The notes beneath the pieces were generated by a model. That model saw nothing but the letters and a program-made list of their open reading frames with translations, searched no databases and had not been told where the DNA came from. Position numbers and translations under genes: made by a program. A stretch of DNA of 64,000 bases, from the NCBI GenBank assembly GCA_942493235.1, contig OW818676.1:2976001-3040000 (forward strand). Reading direction: 5' to 3'. The DNA comes from ENR-C587 sp942493235 (lineage in GTDB: Bacteria; Bacteroidota; Ignavibacteria; Kapaibacteriales; UBA2268). Shown in pieces: positions 26,393 to 35,335 of the stretch (its first letter is position 1; each line of letters opens with the position of its first letter).

Positions 26393-27628
26393 CTATTGAC
26401 TTAGTACAATTTTTAAAGTTGCATTTTCAGGAATTTTCTTAATTGAAATCGTCCAAACTGACTCTTCCGAATCAGTACCTGAACCATGGTACCTTTCCGT
26501 ATAGTCATAATGTACTCCAAATGCATTATTCTCTAATAATTCGTTAAGCTGAGTGGAATTTAACTCGATAATTATATTGTCATTCTCTTGTGTGAATTCG
26601 ATATTTTTCAAACCAATGCAATTCCAGCTTCTTTCTGAGTCTGCTTGGTCTCCTCCACCCGATTGCCAGAAACATGTTGCTTTAAGCATATCGAAAGAAA
26701 TAATGCGGCTACCAATAGAATCAAAAACAATCTTTGTTAGGTAAATGGTAGTTGATGAGTAGTCTATATCACTCATTTCATAATTAATGAAAACTGTATC
26801 ACCAGTTGAAAACTCAGCATGGTCAGCAGGGTATGAATCACAGTATGTATAATTTAAGACATTTAAGTCGGGATTGATACTCATATCTAAATATTCGTTA
26901 AAATTGAAATAATATGATGAAGTGTCGATAGTCGAATAAGATGTGTCATTAATTATATAATTACTTTTAAAATATACTGCCATTAATTCTATGTTTCCTA
27001 AAGTAATTTGAGCTTTAGTAAATAAATACTTAGAGTTGATTTTTTTCATTATTACACTTAGGTCAGTCAATAGACTTATGTTTTTTAATGTTTTGGTATA
27101 ATAACCCTTCGAGAAAAACTTAACATCATAAGTTTGTTCGTTCAATAATTTCATGGCAACAGGATAATAAGTACCGGACACAGAGAACGTACTACCGATA
27201 ATCCTAAGATTAGCAATTTCTTTACCCGCAATTATTTGAATAAAGTTTACTCCGCAAATTTCATCAGGAATTAAATTTAAGCGATTAATACCTTCATTTA
27301 TGTAGATGCTTCCTTTATCTATAGTTTCGCCATTATAACTAAATATTCTATATTCCCCATCAATATTCTTATCAGAAACAATGCTAATGATTTTTTCGGA
27401 AATTTGACTCAACTTTAAAGCCGAAGTCTTAGGCTTATCAACAGATAATTGATGGTAAGTATCATTATAAATTGTAGTAGTAATATTATACTCCAGATCG
27501 CTTATCACAATACTGTCCAAATTGATTGCCTGATTAGTTTCACTGTCGAATGCTGTAAAGTTAATATCTTTGGTATGGACTTCTCCGAAAATAAATAAAC
27601 TTGATAGAATCACAAATAGTTGTTTCAT
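26393..27628 (-). CDS. Hypothetical secreted protein
   Basis: A 411-residue protein with a signal peptide (KQLFVILSSLFIFGEVHT). The first 200 residues look like beta-rich repeats of carboxypeptidase-regulatory or fibronectin-like type (INFTAFDSETNQAINLDSIV, and AMKLLNEQTYDVKFFSKGYY in the second). The C-terminal half has beta-rich segments around FWQSGGGDQADSERSWNCIG and no catalytic motif I recognise. There is no T9SS sorting domain at its end. It stands alone between the MITE-3 copy and the IS4 target repeat. Function unknown. Confidence 0.65.
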   Translation of the reverse strand: MKQLFVILSSLFIFGEVHTKDINFTAFDSETNQAINLDSIVISDLEYNITTTIYNDTYHQLSVDKPKTSALKLSQISEKIISIVSDKNIDGEYRIFSYNGETIDKGSIYINEGINRLNLIPDEICGVNFIQIIAGKEIANLRIIGSTFSVSGTYYPVAMKLLNEQTYDVKFFSKGYYTKTLKNISLLTDLSVIMKKINSKYLFTKAQITLGNIELMAVYFKSNYIINDTSYSTIDTSSYYFNFNEYLDMSINPDLNVLNYTYCDSYPADHAEFSTGDTVFINYEMSDIDYSSTTIYLTKIVFDSIGSRIISFDMLKATCFWQSGGGDQADSERSWNCIGLKNIEFTQENDNIIIELNSTQLNELLENNAFGVHYDYTERYHGSGTDSEESVWTISIKKIPENATLKIVLSQ

Positions 27629-27840
27629 CGATTTCTCTTAAAAATTAATGAACTGTTTTAAAAGAAGAAAAAAATCATTATATACAATAATTATCAAAGC
27701 AAATATATAAATTAATATTTACAATTGCAAAAAGTATTTTAAAATATGAAATATTCGTTTTATCCCCCCAGACTACAGCCTCATAAGCGGGGCATAGTAC
27801 GAAAACGAGTATATTTCTTCTTCCTGATTCCCAATTCCTA

Positions 27841-27890
27841 AGAAAGGAACCCACCCCGTCATCGCTTCGCGATGCCACCCCTCCTTTTGG
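27841..27890. repeat. Left half of a GC-rich REP interrupted by the IS element
   Basis: CCACCCCGTCATCGCTTCGC followed by GATGCCACCCCTCC matches the reverse complement of 33199-33242. The right half (GGAGGGGAATTTGAAG) resumes at 29414, after the insertion sequence. The palindrome CATCGCTTCGCGATG-type core is intact on the left. Confidence 0.75.
27883..27890. repeat. Left 8-bp target duplication of the IS4-family element
   Basis: CCTTTTGG is repeated exactly at 29410-29417 on the other side of the element. Confidence 0.85.
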
Positions 27891-29409
27891 ATAATGACAC
27901 TAAGATAAATTTTATAATATCAAAAATATTTGTTATATTTGTATGTATTTGTTTTTAAATATAACAGGAATATAAAATGGAACTAAATGAATCACTTCAA
28001 AAAAGCCATTTGATACACGAGGCATTAAAAACAGATTTGTCATCAGTATTAAATGAGGAATATCCTTTTGAATTAGTAGAGCAATTAACAGAAAAGACAA
28101 GTCGCAATAGAGTATTTCCTGCATCAATAACATTGCTGACATTGATAAAAGCAAATCTAAGCGGAGACAAGAGTCTGAAGAATGCGTTATTTATATATAA
28201 TAAGAGCCACGAAGAAATAAAAACCAATATAGAACAAATAGAAGAAGAAAACAAAAAGAAAGTAAGAGAAAAACGAAGAGGAAGGCCAAGCTCTCACGAA
28301 TTAAAAATTCAAAAAAGCAAGAAGCAGTCTATATCTACAAGTACATCGGCATTTGCACAAGCACGAAACAGGATAGAAGAAAGAATAATACGAGAAGTAT
28401 ATAATGAATCAGTAAAAGTAAATTCACCTACTCAGCATCTCAAATTTCATGGCAGAGAAGTGTATATCACAGATGGTACTTATCTACAAATGCAAGATAC
28501 TAAAGAAATAGTAAAGAAATATGAAAAAAAAGAATCCAATGGCTATCCTCGTGGTTTATTAAGTGCAATAGTACATCAAGGAAGTGGCAAAATAGCTGAT
28601 TTTGTATTAGATTCAGATTCTAAAAGTGAGCTTGAGCTTTTAAGTAGCTTAATAGAGAATATTCCAAGTGGTAGCCTATTGTTAGCCGATGATCTATATA
28701 ATTGTAACGCAATATTTATTCAATTAATAAAAAAATCGATAGATATAATAGTACCGGGAAAACGTAAACGAAATTATAAAGTAATAAACACAATAGCCCC
28801 CAATGACGAGATAGTTGAACTATCGGCAGAGAAAAAAAAATCGAAAATAATGCAAAAGCTAAATATAGAAGATCAGGCAATATTATTGCGTAGAATAGAG
28901 TTTGAAGACGTGAATGTAGAGGGTAGAAAGTTAGTTTTATTTACTACAATATTAGATAAAAACATACCAAAAGATTTAATAATATTAAAATATTTTACAC
29001 GCTGGGATATTGAAATAACAATAAGAGAAATCAAGACAATAATGAATATAAATATAGTCAGGGCAAAGACACCGGAGATGGCGGTCAAGGAGGTAATGGT
29101 AGCTTTGATAGCATATAATTATATAAGAGAAATAATGTCAAAATCCGCTACTACAGCGGATTCCCCCCCCTTCGAAAATATCATTGGGTATTTCTATGAA
29201 GATACTACGAATCTACTTACTGACAAACTTGGTAGAGTCTATTCTCACTGGTCGCCTGGTAGAAAAAGAAATGATAGTAAAAATGAAACAGAATATAAGT
29301 AAATCTAATATTCCGTATAGACCAAATAGACATTTCACAAGGAAAACGAAAGCAGGGGCATATAAAAAGTACAAATGATTGAGTATATATACTATCTTAG
29401 TGCCATTAT
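27891..29409 (+). mobile_element. Complete IS4-family insertion sequence, 1519 bp
   Basis: Terminal inverted repeats ATAATGACACTAAGATA (from 27891) and the inverse of ATAATGGCACTAAGATA (ending 29409) differ at one base. They enclose one transposase gene. An 8-bp direct duplication CCTTTTGG flanks the element. The insertion split a repeat whose intact relative is at about 33190-33242, so the empty site can be reconstructed. Confidence 0.9.
27977..29302 (+). CDS. IS4-family DDE transposase
   Basis: A 441-residue protein. The first acidic residue lies in VYITDGTYLQMQ, the second in LLADDLYNCNAIFI, and the glutamate in the IS4 signature region FTRWDIEITIREIKTIMN (Y/F-x2-R-x3-E-x6-K pattern). A basic N-terminal linker (KKKVREKRRGRPSSHELKIQ) precedes the catalytic core. 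The frame is open from start to stop. A run of eight C at about 29165-29172 near the end is a place to check for a frameshift, since another frame stays open to 29378 with a basic tail, but the read frame already ends plausibly. Confidence 0.9.
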   Translation: MELNESLQKSHLIHEALKTDLSSVLNEEYPFELVEQLTEKTSRNRVFPASITLLTLIKANLSGDKSLKNALFIYNKSHEEIKTNIEQIEEENKKKVREKRRGRPSSHELKIQKSKKQSISTSTSAFAQARNRIEERIIREVYNESVKVNSPTQHLKFHGREVYITDGTYLQMQDTKEIVKKYEKKESNGYPRGLLSAIVHQGSGKIADFVLDSDSKSELELLSSLIENIPSGSLLLADDLYNCNAIFIQLIKKSIDIIVPGKRKRNYKVINTIAPNDEIVELSAEKKKSKIMQKLNIEDQAILLRRIEFEDVNVEGRKLVLFTTILDKNIPKDLIILKYFTRWDIEITIREIKTIMNINIVRAKTPEMAVKEVMVALIAYNYIREIMSKSATTADSPPFENIIGYFYEDTTNLLTDKLGRVYSHWSPGRKRNDSKNETEYK

Positions 29410-29417
29410 CCTTTTGG
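29410..29417. repeat. Right 8-bp target duplication of the IS4-family element
   Basis: CCTTTTGG identical to 27883-27890; the interrupted REP continues with AGGGGAATTTGAAG. Confidence 0.85.
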
Positions 29418-29726
29418 AGGGGAATTTGAAGAATAGTTGCTACATGGCTTTTCTACCAATATTCAACAGCTACGCTGTTGGAAGAAAGGAGTCGATTCCT
29501 CCAATTCCAAAATTCCCAGCCACCAGCCACCAGCCGCACTACGCGGAGCATAGTGCGGAGACGAAAGGGAGTGATAACTTCATTCTACCAATATTCAACA
29601 TCTAACGATGTTAGAAGAAAAGAATCGATTTTACCCGAATTATCTACTTTCTACTTCTTACTTTCTACTTTACGAACTTTATGAACTTTACAAACTTTAT
29701 AACTTTCCTAACCTTATAACCCACGC
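29418..29726. repeat. Repeat-rich gap downstream of the IS element
   Basis: It contains two hairpins of the type CAACAGCTACGCTGTTG / CAACATCTAACGATGTTA within TACCAATATTCAACA... (about 29456-29490 and 29584-29612). A REP hairpin CCGCACTA-CGCGGAGCA-TAGTGCGG lies at 29534-29558. Small runs of CTTTCTACTTT and ACTTTA direct repeats follow. No gene is supported. Confidence 0.65.
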
Positions 29727-29760
29727 AAAAAGCCGGATAATCATAAATGACTAACCGGCT
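29727..29760 (-). terminator. Factor-independent terminator of the M16 protease transcript
   Basis: On the reverse strand AGCCGG (29760-29755) pairs with CCGGCT (29736-29731). After one T-T mismatch TAGTCAT pairs with ATGATTA, and the hairpin is followed by TTTTT. It lies about 95 bp past the stop of the M16 gene. Confidence 0.8.
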
Positions 29761-29774
29761 GATTTATATAATAA

Positions 29775-29843
29775 TTGGAACGGGACAGAAAAAAAGTAGG
29801 GTACTTATTGACTTGTTACGCATATTAGGTCGCCCCGTTCCAA
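29775..29843 (-). other. Long-stem structure in the M16 3' untranslated region
   Basis: TTGGAACGGG (29775-29784) is complementary to CCCGTTCCAA (29834-29843), closing a 49-base internal region. It sits between the M16 stop and the terminator. It could be a 3'-UTR structure or a small RNA released from it. It matches no RNA family I recognise. Confidence 0.45.
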
Positions 29844-29854
29844 ACAATTAAGAA

Positions 29855-32662
29855 CTAATTTTCGGGCATAGCTACTATTTCAATCATTTTATCAAGATTC
29901 AAATATGTCTTTGCAGCTTTTTTAATATCTTCGGCTTTAAGATTTTTCACTAATTTGTCCCAATTTAAAATTGTACTCAAATCTTCATTTCTCGAAGAAT
30001 ACGCATTTAAAGTGCCTACCCAAAACCCATTTTCTTTAAGGCTGATTTCTCTTTGTTTTTCTTGAGCTTTTTGTACTTTAAATGTAGTTTCTTTATCAAC
30101 TTCGTTAATAATTTTTGTAATAACATTTTTACATGCATTTACTATTTCATCTACTCTTTTAGGATCGGTTACAAAGTCAATATTGATTACATATTGAGAA
30201 TTAGGAATTTTAAACATTTCTGGCCAGATACCTGCCGAATATGTAGCACCTAATTCTTCCCTGATTTTTTCAGTTAGTTTAATGTCTAATAATTCAGATA
30301 AAGATTGAATTATATGTCTGTTCTCCATAGTCCAATTAAAATCACCGGCAAAAGATAATCTAACGTGAGCACGTTCTTCTTTACCTTTATTAAATTTATT
30401 TACAATTGCTTTATTCGGGAATTTTACTCCTAAATCTTTATATGTTTCTTTAGATGTAGCCGGAGCAATTGAAGCAATATATTTTTCTAATAATGGTTTG
30501 ATTTCTTCTGATTTAAAATCACCGACAAAGATAAATGTAAAATCTGACGGAGAATTGAATCTTTCTTTGAATATATTATAAGCTCTTTCATAATCGGAAT
30601 TATCAATGTATTGCTTTGAAAGTGGCTGCCTACGGAAATGATGATTACCTAAAATATATGCTACTGAATCTGCATATACATCATCTTGGCTACTACCACG
30701 GTTTTCAATATAAGGAGTGATTCTCTGAGTAAATGATTTAAAAGCTTCTTCATCTTTTCTTGTATCAGTGAAATATAGATTAGTCAATTGGAATAATTTT
30801 TCCAAATCCTTTTTAGATGAACTACCGTTAAATTCTTCGGTATATTCATTAATTGAAGGGTAGATACCGACTACGGAACCGGCTAATACTTTGGTCAACT
30901 CATTCTTTTTGAAACCTGATATTCCGGCTTCAGTAACTGCATTAGCAGCCATCTGCCCAGAGTAAAAGTCTTTATCGCTAATTAAAGATAAACCGCCAAA
31001 ACTATATGCACTTATTAAAATCTCATCTTCTTTGAAGTTCGTCGGTTTAAGTATAATTTTTGCACCATTGGACAAAACTAATTCTTCTATACCGAGCTTA
31101 TCATTTTTTGTAGATTTAGTAATTTTGCCTGGAGTTATTTTTTTATCAAATAGTGGTTTGATTACATCATCATTCTTTTTAGCAATTGCTTTACTGTCCA
31201 TCAATTGATTGAATTTAGTAAGAATCATTGTCTCTGATGGTAATGAAACCCCTTCTTTATCAGGTACGCTTACAGTTACTACACAATTCTCTTTTGTATA
31301 ATATAAGTTTGTAAGTTGGTTAAGTTCAGCAAGTGTAATTTGAGATAAAAACGATTTGGTCATTTCAAAATCATTTTCAATACCCGCCATAGAAACGCCA
31401 TCAGAGAAATATGATGATAATTCATTTACATAATCACTATGCTCTGTGCTGGCTCTTTCATTATAAGCTTTTTCTAAATAACTTAATAATACTGTTTTTG
31501 CTCTTTCTAATTCACTTGCAGTATAACCGTTCTGCTTAACGTTCATAGCTTCGTTCATTAAAGCAGTGAATGCTTTATCAAAACCACCGGCAGGATATAC
31601 AGTTTGCATAAAATTTGACCTTTTATTTCCATAAAAACTACCTTCACCAGCACCAGCATTGACAAATGGAGGGTTAGATTGAGTAGTTAATTCTCGAACT
31701 CTTTCATTAAATATAATATCGTATATTTGACGTTTTAAAGTTTCATAGTATCCACTATATGTTTTCTCGTCAACTAATGGTAGTTTAACATAAACTCTAG
31801 CTATTTCGTAGGGTAATTCTATATCTTTTGCAACAGAAACCAATGTTTGTTTATGAAATGGTATGTCCTCTACATTGTCAGGTCTTGGATTTTTAACAGG
31901 CTGAAGTTTAGAAAAATGCTCAATTATCATCTTTTCAATTTGATCAACATCGAAATCTCCGACCGCAACCAAAGCCATTAGGTCCGGTCTATACCAATCT
32001 TTATAAAATCTACGAATAACTTCCGGATTAAAATTTTTCAACAAAAATGTATCACCTATAACATTTCTTTTTGCATATTTTGAATTATAAAATATTTTCG
32101 GTGCGTGAAGATCATTTAGTCTGCCATTAGCATTATTTCTCTGTCTCCATTCCGAAAGTAATACACCCCTTTCGGCTTCTACATCATCGTTTGTATTATT
32201 GACATTGTGAGCCCAGTCTTCTAATACTTGGAATGAATTTTTCAGAGTAGCCGGATCGTTTACCGATATTGGTAATTCGTACATAGTAACTTCCATACCT
32301 GTACTTGCATTAACATCTGCACCAAATCTGACACCAAGCTTTTGCAGAACATCTAAAAGTTCATTTTTAGGATAATTTTTAGTGCCGTTGAAACACATGT
32401 GTTCTTGAAAATGGGCTAACCCGTTTTGGTCGTCATCTTCATTGATAGCCCCGGCTTTAATCACTAATCTAAAATGACCGCGATTTTCGGGTTTTGCATT
32501 TTTCATTATATAATATGTAAAACCATTTGAAAGAGTACCTACTTTTACATTTTTGGGTAATGGGATTTTTTCATTAGAATTTTTACTAAATTCCGCTGAA
32601 TAAGCTCCAATTGCTGAAATGAAAAATATTGCTAAGAATAATTTTAAAAATGTTTGTTTCAT
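29855..32662 (-). CDS. M16 family zinc metallopeptidase (PqqL/insulinase-like)
   Basis: A 935-residue exported protease. A signal peptide covers residues 1-23 (KLFLAIFFISAIGAYSA). The inverted zinc motif HFQEH is at residues 84-88, with the distal glutamate in AERGVLLSEWRQ near 165. Two M16 core halves follow: the active N-terminal half (to about 480) and the inactive C-terminal half (ELVLSNGAKIILKPTNFKED onward, with KIREELGATYSAGIW as the conserved R/Y region). Such periplasmic enzymes degrade peptides or process exported proteins. It is monocistronic, ending in the terminator at 29727. Confidence 0.93.
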   Translation of the reverse strand: MKQTFLKLFLAIFFISAIGAYSAEFSKNSNEKIPLPKNVKVGTLSNGFTYYIMKNAKPENRGHFRLVIKAGAINEDDDQNGLAHFQEHMCFNGTKNYPKNELLDVLQKLGVRFGADVNASTGMEVTMYELPISVNDPATLKNSFQVLEDWAHNVNNTNDDVEAERGVLLSEWRQRNNANGRLNDLHAPKIFYNSKYAKRNVIGDTFLLKNFNPEVIRRFYKDWYRPDLMALVAVGDFDVDQIEKMIIEHFSKLQPVKNPRPDNVEDIPFHKQTLVSVAKDIELPYEIARVYVKLPLVDEKTYSGYYETLKRQIYDIIFNERVRELTTQSNPPFVNAGAGEGSFYGNKRSNFMQTVYPAGGFDKAFTALMNEAMNVKQNGYTASELERAKTVLLSYLEKAYNERASTEHSDYVNELSSYFSDGVSMAGIENDFEMTKSFLSQITLAELNQLTNLYYTKENCVVTVSVPDKEGVSLPSETMILTKFNQLMDSKAIAKKNDDVIKPLFDKKITPGKITKSTKNDKLGIEELVLSNGAKIILKPTNFKEDEILISAYSFGGLSLISDKDFYSGQMAANAVTEAGISGFKKNELTKVLAGSVVGIYPSINEYTEEFNGSSSKKDLEKLFQLTNLYFTDTRKDEEAFKSFTQRITPYIENRGSSQDDVYADSVAYILGNHHFRRQPLSKQYIDNSDYERAYNIFKERFNSPSDFTFIFVGDFKSEEIKPLLEKYIASIAPATSKETYKDLGVKFPNKAIVNKFNKGKEERAHVRLSFAGDFNWTMENRHIIQSLSELLDIKLTEKIREELGATYSAGIWPEMFKIPNSQYVINIDFVTDPKRVDEIVNACKNVITKIINEVDKETTFKVQKAQEKQREISLKENGFWVGTLNAYSSRNEDLSTILNWDKLVKNLKAEDIKKAAKTYLNLDKMIEIVAMPEN

Positions 32663-32819
32663 TACATTTCTCCTACTTTATAAAATTTGTTCAATTCAAG
32701 TGATTATACTTTCAATTTTAAAAAAAGTTGCCGTTTAATCGCTTGAATTCGACATCAACGAAATTTCAGTCTATGAAATCAACAATTCAAACGGTGAATC
32801 GGATTAATTTAAATTAGGG

Positions 32820-33245
32820 GTTCGAGGTTTGGAGTTCGGGACTGGTGGCTGAAAGTTATAAAGTGGAAAGTTAGTAAATTTGGAAGTAGGGATTTGTACG
32901 TCTCCGCACTATGCTCTGCGTAGTGCGGAGGGTGGGTAAAAATCTTTCAACCTCACCCAAACCCTCTCCGAAGGAGAGGGCTTTAAGATCATGTATGGAT
33001 TTGTCTTCCAACTGCATTAGATGTTGAATATTGGTAGAATGGAAGTTGGTACTCCATTTCGTCTCCGCACTATGCTCCGCGTAGTGCGGCTGGAGGGTGA
33101 AAATCTTTCAACCCCACCCAAACCCTCCCCAAGGGGAGGGCTTAAAGATTGTTTATTGATGAAAAAGGCAACTGTTAACGGCTATTTCTTAAAATTCCCC
33201 TCCAATTGGAGGGGTGGCATCGCGAAGCGATGACGGGGTGGGTTC
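32820..33245. repeat. Cluster of REP and GC-rich repeats upstream of the nfuA-like gene
   Basis: In order: REP hairpin CTCCGCACTA-TGCTCTGCG-TAGTGCGGAG (32902-32930), a CCCTCTCCGAAGGAGAGGG hairpin (about 32952-32970), a CAACTGCATTAGATGTTG-type hairpin, a second REP hairpin (33065-33089), CCCTCCCCAAGGGGAGGG (about 33122-33140) and the intact GC-rich REP with CCCCTCCAATTGGAGGGG and CATCGCGAAGCGATG (33197-33242). The same modules recur at 12.7, 27.8 and 29.5 kb. Short open frames here are artefacts of the repeats. Confidence 0.7.
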
Positions 33246-33389
33246 TTTTTTTTGGATAGGGGTTCGGGTTTTGAAATTAGATATGACAGAACATCTGTGA
33301 TTCAAACCTGCTTCCAAAAATTCAAAATATTAATTAGTTGCATTCGTTATAAATACATTAAATGTATAATTTTTTTTATGGAGAAAATA

Positions 33390-33638
33390 ATGAGCGAACC
33401 AAATAACACACTATTTGACCAAGTAAACGAAATAATCAATAATGATATTCGCCCATATATTGAAGCTGATGGCGGTAGAATCCAATTGCAGTCCGTTGAA
33501 GCAGACGGCACTGTATTTGTAGAATTAGCCGGAGCTTGTGCTGGATGCCCTGGTGCTACTATGACTTTAAAAGGTGGAGTTGAGAGAATACTAAAAGCTA
33601 AACTTCCCGAAGTAAAAGAAGTTAAATTAGCTTATTAA
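33390..33638 (+). CDS. NifU-domain iron-sulfur scaffold protein (Nfu type)
   Basis: An 82-residue protein starting at the ATG at 33390 (GGAG eight bases upstream; longer readings run into repeats). It is a stand-alone NifU C-terminal domain: DIRPYIEADGGRIQLQSVE, the cluster-binding CAGCPGATMTLKGGVE (CxxC) and a basic helix. It carries Fe-S clusters to apoproteins. A good terminator follows. Confidence 0.92.
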   Translation: MSEPNNTLFDQVNEIINNDIRPYIEADGGRIQLQSVEADGTVFVELAGACAGCPGATMTLKGGVERILKAKLPEVKEVKLAY

Positions 33639-33666
33639 TATCCTTTATATATAGATTAATCCATTT

Positions 33667-33713
33667 TAAAAACCGAAATAAATTGTTTAACTACAGTCAA
33701 TTCGGTTTTTTTT
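33667..33713 (+). terminator. Terminator after the Nfu gene
   Basis: AAAACCGAA with ATTG (33669-33684) pairs with CAATTCGGTTTT (33698-33709), followed by a run of T. Confidence 0.7.
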
Positions 33714-33745
33714 ATTGAATTTTAATTAGTAGTAATATGATTTTC

Positions 33746-34305
33746 GGTTCTTCGCTATTTTAAGTGGGTAAGCAAATAATTGTAATTAGTATAAAGAAAA
33801 TCCTTATATATCAAATATCGATTTTTGATATAATTTTGGATAAACATCTTTGAATATATTTTAACTCCGTTAGGAGTTATACATCGGTAACATAATGAGA
33901 TACTCCACCACCACTCTCTTGTTTTAACAACAAAAAGAGAAGAAAGAGTCTGGGGACTAAACAATGTTTATTAGCGATGTTCAACAGCTAACGCTGCTGT
34001 AAGAAAGATTTCTTTATTTGCTTACCCACACATAATAGAGCCTGTGTAAAAACCTTTGATTGCTACCGTTTTTTCAACAAAAACAAAGTACTCAAAGTCT
34101 CTGATGAGGTTGTCTAAAAAGTAAAAGCATTTCAAAATCGTCATTCTGAGTGTAACGAAGAATCCAGAGTTATCAACAAGTTAGCTTTATCTGGATTCTT
34201 CACTTCGTTCAGAATGACAATTTTTTAGTCAGCCACTTGAATGGTGCTGGGAATAATATTTGCCGTCTTGTGGCAGTTTTTACACAGCCTCAATAGCGAA
34301 GAACC
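33746..34305. mobile_element. MITE-3 copy interrupted by MITE-1
   Basis: The left end GGTTCTTCGCTATT-TT-AAGTGGGTAAGCAAATAA (read from 33746) has its inverse at the right, TTTGCTTACCCACACATAAT ... AGCGAAGAACC, ending at 34305. The right arm is split by the MITE-1 copy at 34038-34291. Internal parts are an AACTCCGTTAGGAGTT hairpin with ACATCGGTAACATAATGAG, and a CAACAGCTAACGCTGCTG hairpin. It has no coding capacity. Confidence 0.8.
34038..34291. mobile_element. MITE-1 copy C inserted in MITE-3, with 4-bp duplication
   Basis: Left end GAGCCTGTGTAAAAACC, right end GTTTTTACACAGCCTC. It is 254 bp long, the same as copy A, and nearly identical to it. The 4-mer AATA occurs immediately before (34034-34037) and after (34292-34295). 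The uninterrupted MITE-3 at 48.6 kb has a single AATA at this point. This is direct evidence of transposition of MITE-1. Confidence 0.88.
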
Positions 34306-34438
34306 ATAAATATTAGCCAATTTGAAATAGACTTAAATATTGATTTAGATGAATTTTTAATAAAGCTGAAAAATAAAAGCTATATTATTTAATTTTTTTT
34401 GATAAATTTGAATTTTTATAAATTACACAATCTATACT

Positions 34439-35266
34439 ATGAGTGAAAATACTAAGGAATTTATAAATACAAAGATAGACTGCCTCAATGGTGGCTTTGT
34501 TCGTTTAGTTGATTATATGGGAGACGACTCCGCAATTGTTCAGGCGGCTCGTGTATCTTATGGCGAAGGCACTAAGACTTATCGCGAAGATAGAGGGCTA
34601 ATCCGCTATTTATTACGCAATAAGCATACTTCTCCTTTCGAGATGGTCGAATTCAAATTCCATGTTAAACTACCAATATTTATTGCTCGCCAGTGGATAC
34701 GCCACCGCACAGCAAACGTAAATGAATATTCCGGACGCTATTCTGAAATGCCGGAGGAATTCTTTATTCCCGATATGGATCAGATTCGCTCTCAGTCCGA
34801 CATTAATAAACAGGGACGAAGTGATGAAGTATTAGCTAATGCCTCAGGTATTATTAAATCTATGGAGCAGTCTCAGCAGTCAAGTTATGCCGAATATAAA
34901 TCTTATTTAGATAATGGTTTGGCTCGCGAATTAGCAAGAATAAATCTACCATTATCAAGCTATACGGAGTGGTACTGGAAAATTGATTTGCATAATCTAT
35001 TGCATTTCTTAAGATTAAGATTAGACCCTCATGCTCAGTACGAAATTAGGGTATATGGAGAGGCTATTGCCGAAATCATTAAGCCGATAGTTCCGCTTAC
35101 CTATGAAGCGTTTGTTGATTATACTCTTAATGCAAAAACATTTTCAAAACTCGAATTAAGCGTTATCAAAAGCTTAATAGATACAAAAAGCGTAAATTTA
35201 GATAAATTAATAGAAATGGGTCTATCAAAGCGTGAAGCTATTGATTTGATTGATTTATTCAATTAA
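34439..35266 (+). CDS. thyX: Flavin-dependent thymidylate synthase ThyX
   Basis: A 275-residue protein with the ThyX motif RHRTANVNEYSGR (residues 88-100), FARVSYG-like QAARVSYGEGTKTY at the N-terminus and LHNLLHFLRLRLDPHAQYEI in the C-terminal half. It makes dTMP from dUMP using methylene-THF and NADPH with FAD. The presence of thyX suggests this lineage may lack thyA. It is monocistronic, with a MITE pair upstream. Confidence 0.96.
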   Translation: MSENTKEFINTKIDCLNGGFVRLVDYMGDDSAIVQAARVSYGEGTKTYREDRGLIRYLLRNKHTSPFEMVEFKFHVKLPIFIARQWIRHRTANVNEYSGRYSEMPEEFFIPDMDQIRSQSDINKQGRSDEVLANASGIIKSMEQSQQSSYAEYKSYLDNGLARELARINLPLSSYTEWYWKIDLHNLLHFLRLRLDPHAQYEIRVYGEAIAEIIKPIVPLTYEAFVDYTLNAKTFSKLELSVIKSLIDTKSVNLDKLIEMGLSKREAIDLIDLFN

Positions 35267-35335
35267 TTCGATTAATTCGATTAATCCTATTTGAAAATTA
35301 TAATTATTTTTTTAAATTTTAATATAAGGTAACTT

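Noticed and set aside
27678..27878. 66-codon reverse-strand frame
   Set aside because: It is made of the GC-rich REP beside the IS element; no coding features.
29775..29843. 6S or SRP RNA
   Set aside because: It has only one long stem and lacks conserved loop sequences of these RNAs.
33021..33233. 70-codon + strand frame upstream of the Nfu gene
   Set aside because: Composed of REP hairpins and repeats; starts and composition do not look protein-coding.
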